From the NCBI RefSeq assembly GCF_042676045.1, contig NZ_JBHTJV010000009.1:186001-250000 (forward strand): a stretch of 64,000 bases of DNA. Direction: 5' to 3'. Below the pieces are notes generated by a model. It was not told the origin of the DNA. It saw nothing but the letters and a program-made list of their open reading frames with translations, and ran no database searches. Positions 8,742-17,600 of this stretch are shown in pieces; within the stretch, counting starts at the first letter, position 1; every line of letters starts with the position of its first letter. The stretch is from Pseudahrensia aquimaris (GTDB lineage: Bacteria > Pseudomonadota > Alphaproteobacteria > Rhizobiales > Rhizobiaceae). A program made the translations under genes and the position numbers.

Positions 8742-9914
8742 ATGACCAATACGGACCAATCGCAGTCTCAAACAGCGGCTCCGACCTCGCAACTTAGCGA
8801 CGAAATCACCGCGCTTATTGCTACCGGTGAATTGCAGGCAGATCCGGCCCAACGCGAGACCATTGCGGCGCTGGATTCTTTATTGGGTCAACTTTCTGTC
8901 CGCCCCCGTGCGTCAAAACAAGGTGCGCTTGGCTGGCTGTTTGGGCGCAACAAGCCAATGGACGCAAACACGCCCCAAGGGCTCTATATCTGGGGCGGTG
9001 TCGGACGCGGCAAGACGATGCTGATGGACCTGTTCTTTGAGCTGGCACCCGTTGAGGACAAGCGTCGCATCCATTTCCACGGTTTCATGCAGGACGTCCA
9101 TTCCCGCATCCACGCTTTCCGCCAAGACGCAAAGCGCGCCAAGAACCAGGACGCCGACCCCATCCCACCCATCGCTGCCGACCTCGCAAAACAGGCACGG
9201 CTGTTGTGTTTCGATGAATTCGCGGTCACCGATGTGGCCGATGCGATGATTTTGGCGCGGCTGTTCACGCAGTTGATGGATAACGGCGTCACCGTTGTCG
9301 CCACATCGAATGTCGAGCCGGACAATCTCTACAAAGACGGGTTGAACCGATCATGGTTCCTGCCCTTTATCGAGCTTTTAAAAAACCGCATGCACGTGCT
9401 GCATCTGGCTTCGCAAACCGACTATCGCATGGAAATGCTGGTCAATGGCGACGTCTATCTCACTGGCAACGACCGAGCAGCACAATTTGACGCGCTTTGG
9501 CAAGCCATGCTTGGCGGTGCGGTCGAAACGGAGATCGCGCTTTCCGTCAAAGGTCGAACCCTTAGATTCCCCAGAACCTCAGGCGCGATGCTACGAGCCT
9601 CTTTTGATTCGCTCTGCCGTGAAGCGCGCGGTGCGGGCGATTATCTGACGATTGCGGAGCATTTCAGAACAATCGCGCTGGAAGGCGTGCCCGTGATGGA
9701 CGAGGCCGACCGCAACGCCGCCAAACGCTTCATCGCCCTGATCGACACGCTCTACGACGCCAAGCGCACCCTGATCGTTGAAGCGCAAGCGCGGCCGTCA
9801 GAACTCTATCCCGTCTCCCACGGCACCGAAGCCTTCGAATTCGATCGCACAATTTCTCGGTTGCGCGAAATGCAAAGCAGCGAATGGCTTGCAGCACGAA
9901 GGGGAGAAGCATGA
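8742..9914 (+). CDS. zapE: Cell division protein ZapE (AFG1-like ATPase)
   Basis: 390 residues with the AFG1/ZapE fold of the AAA+ class. Walker A G-G-V-G-R-G-K-T is at 85-92, followed by M-L-M-D-L-F-F; Walker B appears as L-L-C-F-D-E-F-A-V-T-D-V. The arginine-containing T-S-N-V-E-P-D-N-L-Y segment and the late R-A-S-F-D-S-L-C-R motif are family hallmarks. ZapE is an ATPase that associates with the division septum and affects Z-ring stability; mitochondrial Afg1 acts in membrane-protein quality control. In many alphaproteobacteria the gene sits near mdh/suc genes; those are not adjacent here. Confidence 0.93.
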   Translation: MTNTDQSQSQTAAPTSQLSDEITALIATGELQADPAQRETIAALDSLLGQLSVRPRASKQGALGWLFGRNKPMDANTPQGLYIWGGVGRGKTMLMDLFFELAPVEDKRRIHFHGFMQDVHSRIHAFRQDAKRAKNQDADPIPPIAADLAKQARLLCFDEFAVTDVADAMILARLFTQLMDNGVTVVATSNVEPDNLYKDGLNRSWFLPFIELLKNRMHVLHLASQTDYRMEMLVNGDVYLTGNDRAAQFDALWQAMLGGAVETEIALSVKGRTLRFPRTSGAMLRASFDSLCREARGAGDYLTIAEHFRTIALEGVPVMDEADRNAAKRFIALIDTLYDAKRTLIVEAQARPSELYPVSHGTEAFEFDRTISRLREMQSSEWLAARRGEA

Positions 9915-9986
9915 GGGCGCTGACGACAAAGTCTGGTCAAAGCGACCGCGTCTCACCATACTTCTTTCAAACGGGAGAAGGACGCT

Positions 9987-10889
9987 ATGCCAATCGCGGG
10001 AATTATCGGTATCGGGGATATGGGGTCTGGCCTCGCCGCCAATCTCATCAAGGGCGGATTCACTGTTCACGGATTTGATCTGAAGCCGGAGCGAATGAAG
10101 GCCTTTGGCGCGATGGGTGGCATGGAAGAAGCAAGCGCCGCCCATGTGGGGCAGCACGCCGATACGGTCTTCATCATGGTGATGAACGGGGGCGAGGTTG
10201 AAACCGCAATCTTCGGCAACGGTGCAGATGAAGCCGGGCTTCTCTCCACCCTCAAACCCGGCTCCACCATTGTGCTCACCGCGACCATCAAGCCGAAAGA
10301 AGCCAAGGCAATTGCGGCCCGGTTGAAAGACGCAGATCTGCGTCTTGTAGACAGCCCTGTCAGCGGTGGCCGGCCAGGCGCGGAAGGCGGCACGCTGACA
10401 CTGATGGCGGCAGGCAAGCGGGAAGCGCTCGACGCGGCCCGCCCCGCGATGGAGGCAATCAGCGCAACGATCCACACAGTTGGCACCGAAATTGGTGAAG
10501 GTCAGACCATGAAAGCCTGCTTGCAGGCGCTCATCGGATCCATCTTCACCGGCGCGTTTGAGGCCTGCGGCTTGGCAGCCAAAGCGGGCGTGGATGCAGA
10601 TGCTTTGAACCGCGTCTTCTCCACGTCTGCAGCCGGATGCGGCATCACCAACGCGGCGGTGTCCAACGTCATTGCAGGCACGTTTGAAAAGACCGGAAGC
10701 CACATCAACACGATGCACAAAGACCTCACGATCTCGCTCGATCTGGCGCAGGATCTGGGCGTGCCACTCTTCACCGCAGCCACCGCCATGCAGCTCTTCG
10801 CAGCTGGCCGCACCCGCCACCCAGACGGCGACAATCAAGTCGTGGCGAAGGTGACGGAGGAAATCATCGGCACGGGCCTGAGAAAGTAG
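9987..10889 (+). CDS. NAD(P)-dependent beta-hydroxyacid dehydrogenase family oxidoreductase
   Basis: 300 residues. N-terminal Rossmann domain with G-I-G-D-M-G at 8-13, then D-S-P-V-S-G-G near 125 (substrate binding) and an all-helical C-terminal domain. The catalytic Lys is probably K176 in G-E-G-Q-T-M-K. The usual K-x-x-N-N of 3-hydroxyisobutyrate dehydrogenases is K-A-C-L-Q here, so the substrate is probably different; L-threonate or another sugar acid is plausible. It is followed after four bases by a sugar isomerase/epimerase gene, which suggests a two-gene sugar-acid catabolic unit. A GGAGAAGG ribosome-binding site precedes the ATG. Confidence 0.88.
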   Translation: MPIAGIIGIGDMGSGLAANLIKGGFTVHGFDLKPERMKAFGAMGGMEEASAAHVGQHADTVFIMVMNGGEVETAIFGNGADEAGLLSTLKPGSTIVLTATIKPKEAKAIAARLKDADLRLVDSPVSGGRPGAEGGTLTLMAAGKREALDAARPAMEAISATIHTVGTEIGEGQTMKACLQALIGSIFTGAFEACGLAAKAGVDADALNRVFSTSAAGCGITNAAVSNVIAGTFEKTGSHINTMHKDLTISLDLAQDLGVPLFTAATAMQLFAAGRTRHPDGDNQVVAKVTEEIIGTGLRK

Positions 10890-10893
10890 ACCC

Positions 10894-11760
10894 ATGAAAC
10901 TGGGCGTCATCACCGATGGAATTTCACGCGATCTTGGCCACGCTTGCAGTGTCATGAGCGAATACGATTTGGAATGGGCGGAGCTTCAATTTATCGGCGA
11001 CAAAGAGGTTGGCGATTTGGATGCAAGCGAGCGGCAAAGCGCGTTAGAAACCATTCGCCACCACCAAAAGCGCGTTTCGTGCATTTCGCGGCACCTGTTT
11101 GCAGGCATGGTCATGGCATCTTCCAAGCCGGGCGACCCAACCCATGTGAAACACATGGACGCGCTGAAGCGCTGCATCGCCATGGCCCATCAATTCGATT
11201 GCCAAACCGTACGCATCATGACGGGCAAGAAAGAACAGATCCTGTGGGGCCACAACGGCGCAGAAAAATGGAATGTCGCCCACGGCGCATGGGAGGCGCA
11301 GCTTCCTCTCATCGCACCTGCGGTTGAACTCGCGCGCTCGGAAGGCGTGACGCTTGTGGTGGAGACAGGCAACGGCACGATGGTGAATTCAGCGACAACA
11401 GCCCGGCGGTTGATTGATGATCTGGATGCAAAAGACGTGCTGAAGGTTTTATGGGACCCGGCCAACAATTGCTGGTGCAAGGAGGAAGCATACCCGCGCG
11501 GCTACGATGCCCTGCGCGGTGGCTATCTGGGCCACATTCACATCAAGGACGTGTTTGCCGATCCACCGTCGGCCACGCTGGAAATCCGCCCCATTGGCGA
11601 AGGCCAATTGGCCCCGCATTTTCAGCCAATAGCCAAAGCCCTGAGGGCAGACGGCTATGAGGGCGTCATCTCATTTGAAAGCGTCTACCACTCAGGCGAT
11701 GGCGATTTCGAAGCTGGCTTTCGCGCCAACATTGAAACCTTCAAAAGCCTGTTTGAATAG
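10894..11760 (+). CDS. Sugar phosphate isomerase/epimerase, xylose isomerase-like TIM barrel
   Basis: 288 residues of the AP-endonuclease-2/xylose-isomerase-like fold. Metal-ligand candidates are visible at the barrel mouth: V-V-E-T-G-N, the late V-L-W-D-P-A-N-N, I-H-I-K-D-V and V-I-S-F-E-S-V-Y-H. The family includes epimerases, isomerases and dehydratases acting on keto-sugars, inositols and hydroxypyruvate. The gene starts four bases after the oxidoreductase stop and is probably co-transcribed. The pairing resembles threonate/erythronate-type sugar-acid pathways, but no kinase or aldolase is nearby, so the substrate stays open. Confidence 0.85.
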   Translation: MKLGVITDGISRDLGHACSVMSEYDLEWAELQFIGDKEVGDLDASERQSALETIRHHQKRVSCISRHLFAGMVMASSKPGDPTHVKHMDALKRCIAMAHQFDCQTVRIMTGKKEQILWGHNGAEKWNVAHGAWEAQLPLIAPAVELARSEGVTLVVETGNGTMVNSATTARRLIDDLDAKDVLKVLWDPANNCWCKEEAYPRGYDALRGGYLGHIHIKDVFADPPSATLEIRPIGEGQLAPHFQPIAKALRADGYEGVISFESVYHSGDGDFEAGFRANIETFKSLFE

Positions 11761-11766
11761 TTCCAA

Positions 11767-13596
11767 TCAACCGCCAGCCGCTGCCGACTGCGCTGCCCGC
11801 ATCTGCTTTTTGCGCTCGATGGGATCCAGCTCGCGCTTGCGCAGGCGAATGTTTTCCGGGGTCACTTCCACAAGTTCGCCATCGGTGATGTAGGAAAGCG
11901 CTTTCTCCAGCGTCATCTTGATTGGCGGGGTCAGTTTCACCGCTTCGTCCTTGCCGGATGATCGCATGTTGGTGAGTTGCTTGCCCTTCAACACGTTGAC
12001 TTCCAGATCGTTACCGCGCGCATGTTCGCCCACGATCATGCCCTGATAGACCTTGTCGCCAGGATGAATGATCATCGGCCCACGGTCTTCAAGGTTGAAC
12101 ATGGCGAAAGCCACCGCTTCGCCGTCGCCGTTGGAAATCAGTGCACCCGTGTGGCGCTGCGGGATGTCGCCGCGATAAGGCTGATATTCGAGGAACGTGC
12201 GGTTGAAGATCGCTGTGCCGCGCGTGTCCGTCATCAATTCGGAAAGATAGCCGATCAGACCGCGTGTTGGTGCATGAAACACCAACCGTGTGCGACCGGC
12301 ACCCGATGGTTTCATTTCCACCAGATCAGCGCGGCGCTGGGAGAGCTTCTCGACCACAGCACCGGAAAAGTCCTCATCAACATCGATGATGGCCTCTTCA
12401 ATAGGCTCAATTTTCACACCGTTCTCGTCTTCCTGCATCAACACGCGGGGACGACCAACGGTCATCTCAAAACCTTCGCGGCGCATCTGTTCAATTAAAA
12501 TCGCCAGCTGCAATTCGCCCCGACCCGCCACTTCATAAGCGTCGGAATTTGGCAGCTGGGTGACTTTCAAAGCCACATTGCCTTCCGCTTCCTTGATCAA
12601 ACGATCACGAATAACGCGGCTTTGCACCTTGGAGCCTTCACGACCGGCCAGCGGACCGTCATTGACGCGGAACGTCATAGAAAGCGTGGGTGGATCAATC
12701 GGTTGCGCAGCGATCGGTTCTCTGATGCCAGGCGCGACGAGCGTATCAGCAACCGTTGCTTTCGTCAGACCGGCAATCGAGACGATGTCGCCGGCCTTGG
12801 CGTCCGTTACAGGTTTGCGATCAAGACCTTCAAACGACAACACCTGCGTGATGCGACCCTGCTCAACGATCTCGCCGTCTTGGTTGAGCGCATGAATTGC
12901 CTGGTTGGGAATTGCGACGCCGGACGTAATTTTGCCAGTCAGAATGCGACCAAGATACGGGTTGGCCTCAATCGTCGTGGCCAACATGCGGAAATCGCCT
13001 TCTTCGATAGCAGGCTCCGGCACGTGTTCCATCACAAGATCGAGCAGCGGTGCCATATCTTCTTTCGGGCCTTCGGCATCCTTCGCCATCCAGCCCTGTT
13101 TGGCGGAGCCGTAGAGCACGTGGAAATCAAGCTGCTCTTCATTGGCGTCGAGATTGCCGAACAGATCGAACACTTCGTCAAGCACCCAGTCGGGGCGGCC
13201 ATCGGGCTTGTCGATCTTGTTGATCGCCACGATGGGTTTCAGGCCCAGTTTCAGCGCCTTTTGCAGCACGAATTTCGTCTGCGGCATCGGGCCTTCAGCG
13301 GCGTCCACCAGAATGATCACGCCGTCGACCATGTTGAGGATACGCTCGACCTCGCCGCCAAAATCGGCGTGGCCTGGCGTATCAACGATGTTGATGCGGG
13401 AGTCTTTCCACTGAATCGATGTGACCTTGGCGAGAATGGTGATGCCACGCTCTTTTTCCAGATCGTTGGAATCCATCGCCCGCTCGTCAACCTGCTGGTT
13501 GTCTCGAAACGTGCCGGATTGCTTGAGCAAAACATCGATGAGTGTGGTTTTGCCGTGGTCAACGTGCGCGATGATCGCGATGTTGCGAAGGGTCAT
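11767..13596 (-). CDS. typA: Translational GTPase TypA/BipA
   Basis: 609 residues, full length. The G1 motif A-H-V-D-H-G-K-T-T lies at about 10-18, with R-G-I-T-I-L (switch region), D-T-P-G-H-A-D-F and N-K-I-D. Domains II, III and V follow, with the BipA-specific C-terminal region. TypA is a ribosome-associated GTPase that aids 50S assembly and is needed under stress and low temperature. Convergent with the isomerase gene (six-base gap). A lone gene with its own upstream region. Confidence 0.97.
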   Translation of the reverse strand: MTLRNIAIIAHVDHGKTTLIDVLLKQSGTFRDNQQVDERAMDSNDLEKERGITILAKVTSIQWKDSRINIVDTPGHADFGGEVERILNMVDGVIILVDAAEGPMPQTKFVLQKALKLGLKPIVAINKIDKPDGRPDWVLDEVFDLFGNLDANEEQLDFHVLYGSAKQGWMAKDAEGPKEDMAPLLDLVMEHVPEPAIEEGDFRMLATTIEANPYLGRILTGKITSGVAIPNQAIHALNQDGEIVEQGRITQVLSFEGLDRKPVTDAKAGDIVSIAGLTKATVADTLVAPGIREPIAAQPIDPPTLSMTFRVNDGPLAGREGSKVQSRVIRDRLIKEAEGNVALKVTQLPNSDAYEVAGRGELQLAILIEQMRREGFEMTVGRPRVLMQEDENGVKIEPIEEAIIDVDEDFSGAVVEKLSQRRADLVEMKPSGAGRTRLVFHAPTRGLIGYLSELMTDTRGTAIFNRTFLEYQPYRGDIPQRHTGALISNGDGEAVAFAMFNLEDRGPMIIHPGDKVYQGMIVGEHARGNDLEVNVLKGKQLTNMRSSGKDEAVKLTPPIKMTLEKALSYITDGELVEVTPENIRLRKRELDPIERKKQMRAAQSAAAGG

Positions 13597-13679
13597 GGTT
13601 CTGGCCTGAAAAAGGGAAGCGGGGGCCGAACACGAACTGACGGCCTACATTTGCGCCGCTTGTAGCCGCAGTCTGCGGC

Positions 13680-13714
13680 AAAAGAAAGGGCGAAAACCGT
13701 TTGGTCTTCGCCCC
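13680..13714 (-). terminator. Rho-independent terminator after the L,D-transpeptidase gene
   Basis: Read on the minus strand: a 7-bp stem GGGCGAA/TTCGCCC (13714-13708 with 13695-13689) with a 12-base loop, followed by a T-rich tract (TTTCTTTT, down to about 13680). It lies about 20 bases after the stop codon at 13734. Confidence 0.75.
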
Positions 13715-13733
13715 CTCGATACTGTGTTACATA

Positions 13734-14369
13734 TTAGATAACGACAACACGCGCACCACGGGGCACGCGGTTGTAAAGATCGATCACGTGATCGTTGACC
13801 ATGCGGATGCAACCGTTGGAAACCGAGCGGCCTATGGACCAAGGCGCGGTCGTACCATGAATGCGGAACAGCGTGTCGCGCTTTCCTTTGTAGAGATAGA
13901 GCGCGCGTGCACCGAGAGGATTGCCCGGACCACCTGGCACGCCATCTTTGTATTTAAGATATTTCTGCGGCTCACGACGGATCATTCCAGCAGTTGGTGT
14001 CCAGCTTGGCCATTTCGCCTTGCGGCCAATGCGAGCCGAACCCTTAAAGGCAAGCCCGGCACGGCCAACGCCAACGCCATATCGGCGGGCATGTATGCGG
14101 CTTTCAACCAGATAGAGGTAATGATTTCTTGGATCGACCACGATCGTACCGCGTTTGTAGCGATTGCGGAAAAACACCCGTTGGGGCTGGAAACGTTTAG
14201 CCAGCTTAAACGGCTTACGCGCCCGGCGCGTCTTGCGACGGCGAGCAGCCCGGACACGGCGGCGGCGTCTTCGTTTGCCCGTATGGTGGGCGAACGCTTC
14301 CCCAAACAATGTGGTTGGAACCAGAGCGGTTGCCAGCAATCCGGCAAGGAGTGTGCGTCTGTTAATCAC
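13734..14369 (-). CDS. L,D-transpeptidase, YkuD family, with Arg-rich N-terminal segment
   Basis: 211 residues from a GTG start. The N-terminus N-R-R-T-L-L-A-G-L-L looks like a twin-arginine signal with cleavage near residue 27. Residues 32-54 are extremely Arg/Lys-rich (about 16 basic residues). The YkuD domain occupies about 75-211, with catalytic His at 171 (H-G-T-T) and nucleophile Cys at 187 in S-N-G-C-I-R-M. Such enzymes make 3-3 cross-links in peptidoglycan or attach outer-membrane proteins to it, in the periplasm. The basic patch could bind anionic envelope polymers; that is inference. Confidence 0.92.
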   Translation of the reverse strand: MINRRTLLAGLLATALVPTTLFGEAFAHHTGKRRRRRRVRAARRRKTRRARKPFKLAKRFQPQRVFFRNRYKRGTIVVDPRNHYLYLVESRIHARRYGVGVGRAGLAFKGSARIGRKAKWPSWTPTAGMIRREPQKYLKYKDGVPGGPGNPLGARALYLYKGKRDTLFRIHGTTAPWSIGRSVSNGCIRMVNDHVIDLYNRVPRGARVVVI

Positions 14370-14614
14370 GATTACAACTCTTTCACTTCTAAACCTACTG
14401 GGTATTCAACCCCCGCACAGTCTTACAAAAGTCCACAGCAGCAAACCGCAGAAACGTTTCAGACTTGCTTGGAGTATCCCTCTCGCACAGGGTTTAGCAA
14501 AGCATTTGGCAAAGTGCGACCGCTTAGAGCAACACAAATGTGTGAGGGGAGAAGGAATCCAAAGGATTTCAGTTCTGTGCTCACAAATTGAGCCAGATTG
14601 TCGCATCAGTCGCG

Positions 14615-17600
14615 CTATCGACGGGCCAAATCTCCCAGAATATTGGCAGCTACTGTAAGGCGTGACACGGTTGCTTTGTCATGATCGACAATGCCCCGCA
14701 TCTGGCTGCGCGTCAGGTTCAAACCATCGCTGTTGGACTTACGCCATTCTTCCATTCCCCCTTTGGTTGAAAGAATGTCCACCACGATATCACGCCGCGC
14801 ACGGTGCAGGCTTTGCAGCGCACGGTCCAGCGCCAAGGCGTCGTAGTAATCATCAGCATCAATATCCCGTGCCGCCTGAACGATGCGGCCAACCTCGAAA
14901 ATGCTGGTAACATCAAAGAACACGCGGGCAGCATCCATCAGCGTCACGTCCGCTTGGCTGGCTGACCAGCGAATATCAGGGATAAGCGCCGCAATCGGCA
15001 TTCGCGCAATCGTTCGCGCAAGATCTTGCGGCACCCCGCCATCGCTGTAACGCGCCGCTTCGCGGTCAATACGCTCGTTCAAAAAGTCAGGAGCCAGCTC
15101 TTCCAGCTTCGGCATCAACGTGTCGACGGCATCGCGATAGGTGTCGGCAACTGCGCCAATACCCTTTGCAAAATCCCCGTAGCGTACAAACCACACGCCT
15201 TGATCGAGCACCCTGTCCTGCAACACGCGATAGAGTTCCAATTGCAAATCGCCGGATATTTTGGTGTCGAGCGCGTCGATCTGATTGTGCAGGTTCTGCA
15301 AATCGAACACACCCCGCGTAGCCATATAGGCCCGTGCAATCCGTTCCAGTGGCGCACCCGTGCGATCATGGGCGCGAGAGACAAATGTCGGGCCGCCACG
15401 GTTGATCATGGAATTTGCTAAAGATGTGGCGATGATTTCACGGCGCAGACGGTGGTTGTCGATATCGTCAGCATGTTTCTTGCGCATCTTTTCGGGAAAA
15501 TATTCCACCAGCATGGCGTGCAGATAAGGATCGTCCGGCACGTCGCAATCCACCAGATCATCCAGCGCCACGATTTTGGCATAAGCGAGCAGAACGCCGA
15601 TTTCTGCCCGTGTGAGCGCTTCACCAGCAGCAACCCGTTCGGCAATTTCAACATCATCGGGCAGATTCTCTACCTTACGATCCAGCCGCCCGCGCTCCTC
15701 CAATTGCTGCATCAACCGCTGTTGGTTGGCGACATCTTCCACACCGCGCCGCTCGGTCAGCGAAATGGCAAGCGTCTGGAGATAGTTGTTGCGCAAAACC
15801 AGATGCGCGACGCTTTCCGTCATGCTCTCCAGCAAACGGTTGCGGGAAGCGCGGTTGAGACGCTCGTCTCGCATGGCCGAAGCGAGCGCAATTTTGATGT
15901 TCACCTCGACATCGGAAGAATTCACACCAGCGGAGTTATCAATCGCATCGCTGTTGCAACGGCCGCCCAGCCTGTTGAATTCAATACGCGCGTCTTGGGT
16001 GACGCCAAGGTTGGCCCCCTCCCCGATTACTTTCACCCGCAGGTCTTTAGCGGTGATGCGGATCGCATCGTTAGCACGATCACCGGCATCGGCGTTGTTC
16101 TCGTGGCTGGCACGAATGTATGTGCCAATCCCGCCAAACCACATCAAATCAACCGGTGCTTTGAGAATGGCGGTCATAAGCTCTTGCGGTGTCATCGTGC
16201 CGGGCTCACAGCCGATCGCATTGGCAGCTTCCTTCGGCAATTTGATGGATTTAGCCGAGCGAGAAAACACGCCGCCGCCTTTGGAGATCAAATCCGTTTT
16301 GTAATCCGCCCAGCTGGAACGGTCTGCCTTAAACAACCGCTCGCGCTCTTCGAACGACTTTTCGATACCCGGGTTCGGGTCGATGAAAATATCACGGTGG
16401 TCGAAAGCGGCGATCAAACGGGTGCATTTCGACAACAGCATACCGTTACCGAAAACGTCGCCCGACATGTCGCCCACCCCGACAACCGAAAACGGCTCGT
16501 TTTGAATATCGCGATCCATCTCGCGGAAATGGCGTTTGACCGCCTCCCATCCACCGCGCGCCGTGATGCCCATTTTCTTATGGTCGTACCCAGCCGAACC
16601 GCCCGACGCGAATGCATCATCAAGCCAATAATCATAAGCCTGCGAAATCGCATTGGCGGTGTCGGAGAAGGTCGATGTGCCTTTATCAGCAGCGACCACA
16701 AAATACGGATCGTCTCCATCGTGGCGCACAACATCTTTGGGCGGCATAACCTTACCGGCGACCAGATTATCGGTCACCGAAAGCAGCGACGAGATATAGA
16801 TACGGTACGATTGCCGCCCCTCTTCAAACCACGCCTCGCGGTCTGAACGGTTAGGCAATTGCTTGGGCACAAAACCGCCTTTGGAACCAACCGGCACAAT
16901 CACCGCGTTTTTAACTTGCTGCGCTTTCACCAATCCCAGCACTTCGGTGCGGTAATCCTGTGCCCGATCAGACCAGCGCAAGCCACCACGGGCCACAGGC
17001 CCGAAGCGCAAATGCAGTCCTTCCACACGGGGCGAGGAAATAAAGATCTCGCGGTACGGCACAGGTTGCGGCATCCCGCTGACGGCAGAGGGGTCGACCT
17101 TGAAAGCCAAAACCGGCTGCGGCGCGCCTTCGAGTTGGGCTGCATCATTGTCATCTGCCAAGCTCACCCGCTTGGTGTAGAAATTGGTGCGCAACGTTGC
17201 CTGCACGGCGTTCAACATTTGGCGAAGAACGCGGTCATCATCGCTGGAACCAACGTCTTCCAGCGCAGCTTCAATGTCTTTGACCACGGCCTCGTTTGCC
17301 GTCTCGCGGTCTTTAACTTTCGGGTCAAAGCGAGCGGCAAAGAGATCAGCAATCTGACCCGCAATGGCAGAGTTTGCGGCCAAAACGCGGGCAATCACAG
17401 CTGGTGGAAACGCAAAATTGATTTGCCGCAGATACCGCGCATAAGCGCGCAATACGGCAGCCTGTCGCCAATCGAGACCTGCAGTGAGAACCAGCGCGTT
17501 GAACCGGTCATCATCCGCGCGACCCTGCCAGACTGCCTGCAAGCAAGCGGAGAGACGCGCCTGCGATTCCTCACGATCAAATGCCGAACCATCGGCTGTC

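Noticed and set aside
12622..13665. Long open frame (347 codons) antisense to typA, and similar long frames opposite the glutamate dehydrogenase and leuS genes
   Set aside because: Composition is that of mirrored coding sequence, with no ribosome-binding sites or recognisable domains; shadows of real genes.
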